Source: Tetradesmus obliquus (taxonomy: Eukaryota > Chlorophyta > Chlorophyceae > Sphaeropleales > Scenedesmaceae). Taken from it: DNA of 64,000 nt. The notes beneath the pieces were generated by a model. The model saw only the letters and a list, made by a program, of their open reading frames with translations, made no database searches and was not told the origin of the DNA. Shown here in pieces: positions 13,362 through 30,179 of the stretch. The position numbers and the translations under genes are program-made. Positions within the stretch are counted from its first letter, which is position 1, and each line of letters begins with the position of its first letter. Location: contig CP126206.1 of assembly GCA_030272155.1 (NCBI GenBank), positions 4,081,001 through 4,145,000 on the forward strand. Direction: 5' to 3'.

Positions 13362-15040
13362 CTGCAATGTGGCCGGCTGTGTCGCGCAAAGGAGGCCAGC
13401 ACCATGGCTGGCTGCGACTGCTGCCGTGATAATATCATGCACTGTTGCGGCGAGCAAGGGTGCATGAATGCACACAAGAGTGCCAGCTGCAGCTGCGGCT
13501 ATCGCAGTCAAAAGCGTAACTCACACAGACCAGCAACCAGCATGCCATGACATCACAGAAATATGGTGAAGACGGGTGCTGACGAGGCTGCTGATTCATG
13601 CACCATGCATCAGGGGGCTGCGCAGCATGGGGCTGCGCTGGTATACATAGCAACAGGTGTGCGGCCCTATTCGACATGCCTACCAGACCAGATAAACGAT
13701 TGTGTTGAATGTCCTACACTGCTAGTAGTTGCGTCAGACTCGAGCTTTGTGTAGCAAAAATTGTTTGATCTACTGTTCAGCGTGACCTTATCATTGAAAC
13801 CTACTGGGATGTTTGTGATATCCAGGGAGCTCCTTTTGCAAGCACTGCCAGGGGCCCGTGTTGGTCATTGCACCGCTGCTATACGTGTTGTGAACTATCT
13901 GGGAGCTGCTATTAGTGTGTGTAGTCGGTCTAGGCTTTCAAATGCCCTGCACTGTGCATGTTTATATCATGTGGCTTGGAGTAGGGGTTAAGTCTGTCGC
14001 TTGTTGCAGTTTGATGTTTGGCAGTGACCTAATCTTGGTCTGTTGCTAGGTGGTGTATGGGGTTTTGGCAGTGACCTTGTTTTGTGTGCTGCAGGCATCA
14101 AATGTTATGCACTATGCAGGTGATAATGTCAGGTTTGAAAAATGCTTGTCTGTTTGCTTGTCAGAGTTTGGCATTTGGCGGTTTGCTGTGCTGCAGGCAT
14201 CATTACACCTTGCAGCTTCAGATGAGCTTGAGTGCTGTTTGCTGCTGTTGTTGCGGGCAGAATGACAGCACTAGCTGTTTCAAATGCATGGCGTTTCCTC
14301 ACACAAAATAATGCATGGTGCTTTTGTCAAAAAAAAATTGTACCTGTTGTATTATGGGTTATGGCAGCAGCAGCGCCTTTGAACGGATTGCTTGGGTTTC
14401 AGCAGTTGTTTGGACATCTGCAGCATCAGCTGGTGTGTGCATGCTGTGCAGCCCTGAGATTGACATGTTACCGTACGAGATTGAGCAATGTGCACCGTGC
14501 ACAGATGCACCTGACGCCGTATGTAGATACAGGTGAGGCAGTATGTGGGGTTCTTAAATCTTTTGCAACAGGCTGTGGGTGAATGTTGCGGGCAACTTAT
14601 TATGTGGTCTAGCCACCTGACAGGACTGTTGTTTTGGCTGTGTCGCAGCGTCAGCCAGAGACATCACGACACAAAAGCCACGTTACATTAGGCATGTTGG
14701 TTCAAAGCGGGCAGCAACTTGTCGAGGCGGCGTGTCGTTTGAAGCGCACAGCAGTATGAATCAGGTAATGAAATCATTGCTTGCTGTTCACAGCTCCTCA
14801 ACTTTTGCTCCCAAGCTGGTCATGCTGATGTGACCAAGCCACGTATGCTCTGCTGTGGCTGCTCCAGCTCAAAACGCCGCCACAGCATTGCCTGCTGCCA
14901 GCATCGTCAGTGACTGACGACAGCACATATTGCCGCGCAGCCACTGGCTGTAGATTCACGCACTCACTAGCTGTACAGTTCGAACACGGGCTTGACGAAT
15001 TTTACACAGTTCAAACCGAGCCGATCTCAGCCACCTACTT
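13362..15040. other. Gap without a recognised gene
   Basis: No exon recognised on either strand. A short internal repeat around a TGTGCTGCAGGCATC core is visible near 14085-14105 and 14187-14205. It may contain the 3' part of the RING gene on the minus strand, but I cannot place further exons. Confidence 0.5.
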
Positions 15041-15051
15041 GCAGTGCAGCG

Positions 15052-15425
15052 CTACACTACACCTCGCTGTTGCAGGCAGCGCAGCGGCTGCCGCGCAACG
15101 CGGCGCTGCATAATGTACTGCCCCAGGCACAGCGCGAGCCACACAAGGCTCGCGGGGGTCCGCATCAAGAGCAGCCACCTGTGTGGCTCACACCTGCGTG
15201 TTGCAGTGCGGGCAGCGCAGCGGCTGCCGCCTGAAGCTGAGCTGCGTGATGTACTGCCGCAGGCACAGCAAATGCTCATGAACATCACACAATTTCAACT
15301 GACTCGACCCCAGCCACATGCTTGCAGGTGCAGCGCTACACCTGCGTGTTGCAGTGCGGGCAGCGCAGCGGCTGCCGCCTGAAGCTGCGCTGCGTCACAT
15401 ACTGCCGCAGGCACAGCACGCAGTG
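15052..15425 (-). repeat. Three copies of the RING 3' half-exon
   Basis: On the plus strand the text starting near CACCTGCGTGTTGCAGTGCG recurs near 15341, 15200 and, more diverged, 15052. Each is followed by the reverse of the LRQY...RRQPLRC segment. Spacing is about 145-150 bp. Copies 2 and 3 have lost zinc ligands or the frame. Confidence 0.75.
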
Positions 15426-15722
15426 CGTGTGGCGGCAAGCCAGCTGCGTCACCAGCCGTGTACTGCCGTCCTCCAGGTCATCCTCAAAGCCATCCATGCA
15501 GATGATGCAGCAGTCATCACCCTCCGGTAGTGAGGTGGCGGCCACATCACGCCAAAAGCTTGCTGTCAGGCCTGCTGGCAGGGGATCCAGGCCTGCATAT
15601 ATGCCTGTGGCTGCTGTTGCTGCAGAACCTGTTGTATATACATGCCTGTGGCTGCTGTTGCTGCAGAACCTGCAGCATCTGCAGCATCCGCAGCTGCTGC
15701 CAAGTCTGACAGTTGGTGTCAA
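15052..15722 (-). CDS. RING-finger protein (partial model)
   Basis: Seen: a minus-strand exon from about 15619 to 15342 encodes DDCCIICMDGFEDD, then LACRHTHCVLCLRQY, then RCPHCNTQ, followed by a GT donor. The pattern C-x2-C, C-x-H-x2-C-x2-C, C-x2-C is a complete RING-HC domain. Family knowledge: RING domains of this kind usually act in E3 ubiquitin ligases. The exon may be preceded by coding sequence up to an ATG at 15722, but a duplicated CTGTTGCTGCAGAACCTG stretch there makes the 5' structure uncertain. Further copies of the RING 3' end lie at about 15200-15262 and 15052-15110; both drift at several positions. The stop codon and remaining exons were not found. Substrate unknown. Confidence 0.6.
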
Positions 15723-16288
15723 GCAAAGGCATATGCAATTTGCAATGCGACCCTGGCTTGTGGGTTATGAGTCACCAAAGGCGGTTTGGGAGCGGCTCCC
15801 TTGTTGGGTTCACTTCTTGCTACAAAACGCGTAAATAACCATTTGCTCGCAGGGTAATATAAACACAGCTATCAGAAACGTTCATTGAATACAAAACAAA
15901 CCACGCGTGATTGCTGCAAGGACAACAATCGTCCCCGATCAGGACAATTGTCCCTGTCCTCGCATATACTGCATTTGCACCTGCGCACGAACACGGCAAG
16001 GGTGAACGGGTTGCGGTGCTTTGGCGGACATCCTTGATTCTGTGTGAATCTCCCGCAGCAACGCTGTCCACAGAGCCACAGCCACACAGCGGGGGCTCGG
16101 ACACGAGCGGTGTGCACCAACCTGATTTAAAATCAAAATCCGGAGTGGTTTGGGTGATTCTGGCGGCACGCATTTAACAGGCTCTGTTCAACAGGCCCGG
16201 AGGGCGGATCAGCCCTTTCACGCAGCGACTCCTGCTGGCCGGAACGCTTCTGATCAGCTGAATCTCTTTGAATTGAAGTTCAAAAGCA

Positions 16289-18105
16289 ATGACGCAAGGC
16301 GCTCGCGCTCGTGCTGGCATGCTGCATGCAGCTGCGCCCCTGGCAGTGCTGCTGCTAGCGTTTGCAGCTACCTGCTCAATTCCTGTGGCAGCAGTTGCCA
16401 GGGCGTCGCCTTCAACGGCTAGAGCGAAGGTCAAAATTCAAAGCGACCAATGCACAGCTGTGCAAGGACAAACGACCACTGAGTGCAGGCCGGGCTGCCT
16501 GGTCTGCCAAGCACCTACAGGCAAGGCAGGCAAGCGGGGCTGGGTGCTTCGAAAGAGGCGTGCATGCGTGTGCTGCATCCCTGGACGGGTACCGCACGAG
16601 AGGAACCCATCCATGTGCAGACAGGTGAGTTGGCAGGGCTTAGGGTTTAGGGATTGCATAGGGTTTAGACAGGTGATTTGGCAGTCACTGCCCTGCGTGC
16701 ATGCGCAGATGCACCACCAGCATCATCGACAAGCATACAACGGTTCAAGCATAAGTTATGATACCAGCAGTGTGCTTTCAATTCTTACAGGAATTTCCAA
16801 CAGCACTGCATATAATGCAGCCGCGCCAAGCAAATGCCTGCTGAGGCAGGGCAGACCGACAGCGGCGTGCTGCTTCTGTGGTATGCCACTGTGGCGAGGC
16901 AGGCATCCCTAACCTGTCCTTAAGTGGTCCCTAGCCGTCCTCAAGTGCTGCAGCGGCATCCCTAAGCCGTGCATGCACTGGCCACTGGATGCTGGCCCCA
17001 CATTCATCATCAATGGCCGATCATGCTAGAGCTCTCGGGCCCACAACAGGCCTGTCCTTGTCCTTCTAACTTACACATGGAGGAGCATAGGAGCATAGGA
17101 GCATAGGAGCCTGCTTCAGATGCATAGGACCAGTACTGGCAACTTGTTACTTTCAATGTTCTGCTCTGCAGTGCCCCCGCGGCAGCATTGCGCCAGCTGA
17201 GGGCTCCCGCCAGTGTGACAAGTGCCCCGAGGGTTTCACCACGCCCGATCCGCCTATAGCCAGAACAGTCTGCTCTGGTAGGCCTTCAGGCTCTCATACA
17301 CTGGCCGTACAGTCTAGAAATGTGCTCTGCTGCTCACAACTGGCAACACTGCGTGCAAGCCTCGCCATGGCATCTTGCTGCAGCTATCAAATAGCAAAGC
17401 ATGGTGCAGCTGTCAGAGACGGCTCGAGGTTGGAGCAGCATCTCTTCGATATTGCACATGCAAGGGCAGCGCACAGAGTGCCGCTGTAGGTGCTTCACTG
17501 AACAACAGGGGACTCTGTTGAACCCTAAACCCTAACACCTGGCAAGACATGTGTTGTGCTTTCTTCACTGCATGTAGATTGCCTGCCTGGCCGTGGGGGC
17601 CCTGCCTGCGAGAAGTGCCCTGCCGGCACATGGTCCCCAGGGGGTGATTCATCTGTTCCATGCGTTCAATGCCCTGCCGGCACTCTATCGGCGCCAGGAA
17701 GCAGATCCGACAAGGCATGTAAGCGGAGTAAGTCACTCCCTGAACCCTATGTCTGCAGCACCCGTTGACTTTCACGCAGCGGCACGCCAAAAGCAGCAAG
17801 TACGTTGGTTGACATGGTAGCACCCTTTGGGACATGGTAGCACTGCTGCAACTTGTGTGCCTTGCAAAGTGCTCTCAGGAGCAGCATGCTGTTTCGTCAT
17901 GTATGCAGTGGACTGGTCTACATACGCTCTTTGGTGCAAGGCCACAGGGGTGGCATCTGCAGGGTGTACAATGCCTCCAGCACTAATTGTGGTCCAAAGA
18001 TGCTGTAACGCGAACAGCTGCTGCTTCTGATGCCGCTTTCTCTGCGCCTTATGCTTCCTCTGCTTCAAGATGCTGCTGTTGCTGCTGCTCGTCTGTCTGT
18101 TCTCA

Positions 18106-18187
<82 letters not shown>

Positions 18188-18201
18188 CTTTCTGTTCTTA
18201 C

Positions 18202-18249
<48 letters not shown>

Positions 18250-19842
18250 GCTGCCGTCATCAGAGGGCACCAAGTGCCCAGGCCCAAATATTTGCAAGAG
18301 CAAAGCCAACTCAAACGGCACTTGCACCAATGTGCCAGGAGTTGGGATCGAGTGCGGCTGCAACTCCGGCTACACTTGGCTCAACGGCGCATGCCAAGGT
18401 GTGTGGGCAGAGTGGCGTTGACTGTTGCCCCATCACCCAGCGCGATACTGTGTGCACCTTACATCTAGCCATGCGGCCTGGGGTGCTGCTTGGCAGGCGG
18501 AGGCGGCTGTCAATGTGGTTGTGGCAGCTGCAAGACAGAAGTTAACATGTGGTGTTCAGTAACACGCAGTAAACTAGCGCTACCAGGTTGTTAGACGACG
18601 CAGCCCAGAGACCATCAGGTTCACGGCTGCATGTTGTCGCATCACTTGGTTTGCGCAAACACACAGTGCCGGCCTGCTCCTGTGCAAACGCCGGCTGCCC
18701 TTGCAACTGTCTGTTGCTGCGTCACTTGATTGGCGCATGAACACGTCTGAGGCCCGCGCCTGTGAACGTGTCAGCTGCCCTTGCGGCAGGCCACTGCATG
18801 TCCCGATCCTTGTGAATGAATGCGCCTGGAGGTTCCCGTTGCTGCTCCTTGCAAGCTGGGCAGCAAAAAATATTCAATTAATTTGATTTCCTAAAGTCTG
18901 AAAAACAGGGGAAAATCAAGACACAAAAATGATTGAATGATAATATTTTTACGCCACTGTGCTGGAGGCAGAGCTTCTGGCTGAGCCGGCCAACAAACCT
19001 GCTGCTTGTGTTTATTTTCTGCTCAGGAGGAAGAGGGCGTGGAGCCCAGGGCCAGCGCCGCCCTTGGCCACACACACCCACTCCAGCTTCAACTTCCCAG
19101 CATCTGCAGAGCTGCTTGGATACTCACTCACTCACTCACTCGCTCACTCACTCACTCACTCACTCACTCACTCACTCACTCACTCACTCACTCACTCACT
19201 CACTCACTCACTCACTCACTCACTCACTCACTCACTCACTCACTCACTCACTCAGTCACTCACTCACTCACTCATTCCGCGTGTGCTGCTTTCCGCTGCC
19301 ACTGCCGCCCGGCCACAGAGACCTGTTTGCGCAGCCCATGCTCAAAGATCGCGAACACTGATGGCTACTGCGCAGATCTTTATGCGCCTCCGACTGACTT
19401 GGCATATGAGTGCGGCTGCAACCCCGGCTACACTTGGCTCAACGGCGCATGCCAAGGTGGGGAGGCAGTGGCAGACGAGCCACATCAGAATAGTGTATAC
19501 AACAGCATGCACATGCATGCCAAGAACTGACAACACGAACAAGAGAATAAAGATGAGCAATGCAAGCCTGAAGGCAGTACGCAACTCAAGCTATTTAGCA
19601 TAGTGTCGACCATTATTCTTAGTCACATTCTTTTAGAAACAATGCTTTCAAACTCGGCAGCATGCCCGCGGGTTGACCGTCCTGAACAACCCCATATACT
19701 TATGGTAGGTGCATCAACTTGACAAGCAGAAACGATCACTACACCGCAACCGCAGAGCTCACCACATGCAAAGGGTATAATATCTACTCAGTTGCGACCT
19801 TTTGCCAACAGAGGCCTGACTACCTCAGGTTCACTGAACATG

Positions 19843-19909
<67 letters not shown>

Positions 19910-22797
19910 TCCAACAGATGAGAACGGATGTGCGGGCAATCCATGCACTGTTGAGGAGAACTCCAACGGCACCTGCATTGATGTGCCGGCGCCTGGGTCC
20001 TACTACACGTGTGCATGCAAAACTGGCTATGTCTGGACCTCATACGACACTTGTGAAAGTGAGAGGAAGTTGACATACATTGACCTGATGAGACGCAGCT
20101 GAATGCTCTGCAAGTGCAGCCTGAAATCAGAAAAACACGCCATGTCGAACTGGGCTGTGCTGACAGCAGTGCAGGATGCACTTGATGTATTGCAGCGAAC
20201 GTAGTACAGAAATGTGTGTTGATGCATTCGTCACTCTGATCCCAGCAACGTACAGCAGCAACTTTTGGTTACTTGCGAGCACTCATGGCCCCCCAGCTGC
20301 AGCTGGCTCACTGAGACATGGTGCCCATGCTTCTGCCTTGCCGCAACCAGAGGAGAATACGTGCGCAGCAGTGGAATATGACGCTGTCTGTAAAACCTTG
20401 GGATACAGGCGCGGTGTATGCGTAGATAGACCCCCACCGCAAGATGGGTTCACGTGTGAGTGCCCACCCGGCACCACGTTGGTTGACGGCGAATGCACAG
20501 GTAGGCCGATGGCATGGCCACAGGCAACACACCTGCGCAGTGACTGCCAGGTGTCACGTGCAGCAGGTACAGCATGCGGAGTTCGAGTGCAGCTGCTCAA
20601 AGAAGCTGCTGCTGATGGTCCAGTTGAACGTTGTGATTAGGCCAAACCCTAGATTGCATGTAAAGCGGTCTAAATTCAGATCTGAACTCTATAGTGTTGT
20701 AGGCTAGGAAGGTTGCTGCTGTTGATGCTGCTGTCCTTGCCATGAGGGCATTGCCATGATGCTGTGTTTCACTCTACAGTGTGATGAGTACATAGATGGC
20801 ACTGAATCTGAAGAAGTAAGTCTATGAGCGCTCGCAGGTCATTGCTCTTCCCAGGTATGCTTGGTAGCATCTCTCGCCCAATGAATGGTTTGTGTCTGTT
20901 CCATCACTTGGTGCCATGTTTGTTTGTGTTTGTGTCAGCACACATCGGTCTGCTGTATGCTGAACTACAGATGACCACAGCTGTGCTGGCGGCCCATCAG
21001 CACACCAACACCTGTTGTACACTGCTTGGCTGCAGACGACGACGGCTGCGCTGGCGACCCTTGCTCGCCGGCCAAGATGCCAGGATCAACCGGCACCTGC
21101 TTTGACATGGCCGCGCCCCTATCTGGCTTTGCGTGTGGCTGCACAACCGGGTTCTGGTGGGATGGCAGCGCCTGCAAGTCTGCTGCGGGTGCATGCGTGC
21201 AAGTAATCGCAGGGATTACTAACGTAGGCGGCTACAGTGGTGATGGCGGCTCCGCAACCGCGGCGACATTCAACAAGCCGCATGGGGTTTCAGTCGACGC
21301 AGACGGAAACTTATACATTGCAGGTGAGAACCGCTGCTTGAACGTGTCAGATGTTGGCCGCATGTGAATTTCTTGTCTTACGGGAAACTGAAGTGCTCCA
21401 ACACATTGTAGTGCAGCTGCCCTTGCATTAAGTCATTGATCCTAATCATGCGGCTGCAATTATCTTCTAAAGTCATCAACAAACCAACCAATGCAAAGGG
21501 TGGGGATGTACACAACTCTACACAAATGTTGCAACATGTTGCAAGGATTTCAACCCACATCTGCCACTTCATACTACTCCAGTGATGCTTGCATATGTTG
21601 GTTATTGCAACTGAAGCACCCTGGTATCTGGCGAGTATGACGTGAGCCTCGCTAACCCTCTTCCTTAACTTACGCACACCGGATTGAGCCGGGGATGCTA
21701 TAGATAACTTGTAACTTGTAACTGGCGAGTATATCTCGGCATAGACATTACAGATCTGTGATGTGTGAGTGTACTGTATACATAAATCGGCAAACTGTGC
21801 AACTAGCCACCAGGTGGCATTCAAGACCCCCCTCCATATTTAAGGATGTTATTTATGGGAAGGACTGAAATGTGACCTGTCTGACTTCATCATGAGCAAA
21901 CCACGATTCCTGTAGACGTGTGCTGTGTCTGGTCAGCATTCCTTACTTGATACTCTTGTTTTGGCCGCAGATGCCTATAACCAGGCCATCCGCAAGGTGT
22001 CAGCCGCAGGCGTCATCACAACATTAGTATCAGAGCGAGCTGGGTATCGGGTCACATTACCAGAAAATGTGCTGGCGGCGCCTAATGGCGAAGTTTACTT
22101 CACCAGCTACAGGGCAACCTTGCACAAGTTCAACACTGCCACAAGCGGTGTGAGCGACACCGTTGTCCCCTCTGTCATGCGCAACAACGGCCTTGCATAC
22201 CACTCAGGCAAGGTCTATGTTGCAGGCGAACGTATTGTCCCAACGACATATGACATGTCCATGGATGGCCAGGTCTACAGCTTCTTGCCAGACCTCACTG
22301 ACAGACAAGACTTCGCAGCACCAGTGCCGATTGCGTTAGGGGTACCACGAGGCATTGCTTTCAACAGCGCAGGCGACGCCTTTGTCGCTGTGGGCAATGG
22401 CATCTTAAAGTTGATGGCTCAGCCAGGCGCCGCGGCGCCACAGACCTGGACTCTTTGGAACACTGGATCAGCCCCGGCTAGGGAAGGTGATGTGGCCACA
22501 AACACACGGCTGTCTGCTTCTGCAGTCGCTTTTGATGCCGCTGGGAACACGCTGGTTGCTGAAACAGCAGAAAGCCGCTGCGTTGTGTGGTTGGTGGATG
22601 CCGCGACTGGCAAACTGAAGCGCATTGTGGGCTCCTTGGACAGTTGTGGCTCATTCATAGATCCTACGAATGCACTCAACACCCAGCTAGGTGCTTTTGG
22701 AGGTATTGCAGTGGATCCCAGCGGAACCTCGCTGTACGTGGCAGAGCCTGCCAATGGGCGCATTTTGAAGGTGAAGCTCAACTGTGCTGGAGCATGA
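16289..22797 (+). CDS. Secreted ephrin-receptor-like/EGF/NHL-propeller protein
   Basis: Nine exons fit with consistent phase: 16289-16624, 17172-17277, 17578-17727, 18264-18398, 19319-19456, 19918-20058, 20351-20500, 21036-21323 and 21971-22797, totalling 2271 nt (756 aa). Translation may begin at 16289 or at the ATG 30 nt on. A hydrophobic stretch (LAVLLLAFAATC) follows, consistent with a signal peptide. Residues about 113-198 carry Cys-Pro repeats (CPRGSIAP, CEKCPAGTWSPGG, CVQCPAGTLS) typical of GCC2/GCC3 ephrin-receptor-like modules. Five EGF-like six-Cys modules follow, about 50 aa each (examples CGCNSGYTWLNGACQ, CECPPGTTLVDGECT). From about 433 to the end are NHL-type blades (GVSVDADGNLYIA, GIAFNSAGDAFVAVG, GIAVDPSGTSLYVAEP). 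The layout suggests an extracellular binding or adhesion protein; the ligand is unknown. All introns after exon 2 are phase 1. Confidence 0.88.
18106..18252 (+). repeat. (CTG)n tracts before an EGF exon
   Basis: Two long CTG runs with a short TTCTTTCTGTTCT spacer end about 12 bp before the acceptor of exon 4 at 18264, so they form or flank its pyrimidine tract. Confidence 0.9.
19025..19273 (+). mobile_element. Dispersed element end with (ACTC)n tail
   Basis: A block starting GGAAGAGGGCGTGGAGCCCAG, containing GGCCACACACACC and GCAGAGCTGC, ends in about 36 ACTC units. A second copy with the same order and a short ACTC tail lies at 23838-23948. A body joined to a simple-repeat tail is typical of non-LTR element 3' ends or SINEs. 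No coding part is visible, so the class is unresolved. It lies in the intron before EGF exon 5 and its tail ends about 45 bp from the acceptor. Confidence 0.6.
19842..19906 (+). repeat. (CTG)n tract before an EGF exon
   Basis: About 21 CTG units directly before the TTGCCTCCAACAG acceptor of exon 6 at 19918. Confidence 0.9.
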
Positions 22798-23003
22798 TAG
22801 CGCATAAAAAAACGTGACAGCGCATCAGAAATCGCGCTGGCGACAGCTCACAGCAAGGCTGGTGGGATGGGGCATGGGTACTACAACCCTAGCGTGCGGT
22901 ACAGTGGGGCTTTGTTGCATGCCGCATCTAGGCTAGAAGTGGCCAGTTTCTATGCATGTCAAACCCCAGAATTCCCTCGACAGTAGAGGCCTGAATTTTT
23001 TTG

Positions 23004-23008
23004 TGTAA
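23004..23008 (+). terminator. Candidate TGTAA polyadenylation signal
   Basis: TGTAA, the usual green-algal polyadenylation motif, occurs about 207 nt after the stop of the EGF/NHL gene in an AT-rich stretch. A five-base match alone is weak evidence. Confidence 0.4.
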
Positions 23009-23009
23009 A

Positions 23010-24277
23010 TATTTTACTCAAGCAGATGGCATAGATGGTGTGAGTTCTAACGTGGCAGCCTAACCGCTGCGTGACTGGAGCTCAGCCCGTTTGCTGCGTG
23101 ACTGGAGCTCAGCCGGTCTCAATAGTAATATCCACTGTGGCAGTGAACGCTGCGGGTATGTGTACCATGGTACATACCATTGTAGGTGCTTTTGTGGGCC
23201 TGTCCTGTATTAGACTAGTGTCTGCATGACTGTTTGGCTTTCCAACAGCTTCAGGCATGATTTAGGCGCATGAACCCTAGGGCCTGGCGTCATGGTTGAG
23301 CTCAAGCGCGTAGAGTTCGATTCAGTTCAGGTGATGGCACTACAGCTGTAGTGTGGATGGACATCAAGCAATTCAAAAAAAAGTGTACCAGGGTGATGAT
23401 GAGGCGTGTCAGACATGCAGAGTCACATCGACAATTGTGATTTGTTGCTCCTTGGTACGGAATTTCGAGACGGGCCGATCTGTTGTGCCAGCTGAATCAT
23501 CACCAGCGTAGTGTGTCCCGTCAAGATACGGGTGCTTCGGTCTAAGCATGTTGAGTAATGATATTCTGCAAAGTTGCTTTGTCTGTCAGGCAATTCCAAC
23601 TCACGAATGTCATTCCTTTAAAAAGAGTACTGGGTGTGCTCGGCGCAACCGCAACAGATAGTCCTGGGGTAACTGGGCGGCTGTGCATGCTGCTCAGAGG
23701 ACATGATCCATCAGTGTTAATCCGCATGGTCTCAAATGGGTAAATGTACAGCTGTACCACGCCTTGAACCAGAAATGTGTGTTTTGCGACCAGGTGCGCA
23801 AATGTGCCGCCCCGCTTGTGCCCTAGGGTGCAAGTGGGCATGGAGAGGGCATGGAGCCCAGGGGCGCCGCCCCTGGCCACACACACCATCTCCAGCCTTA
23901 ACTTACCCAGGAGCTGCAGAGCTGCCTGGGTAGTCACTCACTCACTCATGTGCCTGTAGCACCCCCCACCAGCAGTTGTCAGCTCAGATGTCACAGCAGA
24001 ACAAACAATACAGGCAGCAGCACAGCAGATCCACAGCAGAACACACACAGCAGCCTCGCACACACGCCCACACACCAGGGGCCTGCATGTAATAACTGGA
24101 CGAAACAGCTGCGCTGTCGTCACTGGCTGCCTAGCCGTCATGCCATGACCGGGCAGCGGCAGCGTCACTGGCGGGGCCCCTTCATGGGCTTGTCGGGGGT
24201 GCAGTGCTTGGCATGGCCAGGCCTGCGCAGCTCTGCTGCAGTCACTGACCACAACCGCATTGCCGCAGGCGCTTTAA
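23010..24277. other. Intergenic region between convergent genes
   Basis: It holds no recognised gene. It contains the second copy of the ACTC-tailed element (23838-23948) and, near its right edge, a duplicate of the last zinc-finger exon (about 24169-24230). Confidence 0.5.
23838..23948 (+). mobile_element. Second copy of the ACTC-tailed element
   Basis: Same order of blocks as 19025-19273 (GGAGCCCAGGG, GCCGCCCCTGGCCACACACACC, GGAGCTGCAGAGCTGC) and a short ACTC tail of about four units ending at CATG. The different tail lengths of the two copies show that the tail varies. Confidence 0.6.

Positions 24278-30179
<5,902 letters not shown>

Noticed and set aside
18933-19603. Frames encoding an LTHS repeat protein
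   Set aside because: They come from the (ACTC)n tail of a dispersed element inside an intron of the EGF/NHL gene.
23285-23385. Possible tRNA-derived SINE: TGGCGTCATGG, then GAGTTCGATTC, then a short A run
   Set aside because: The two boxes are only about 28 bp apart, shorter than a normal Pol III A/B-box spacing, and no second copy was noticed.
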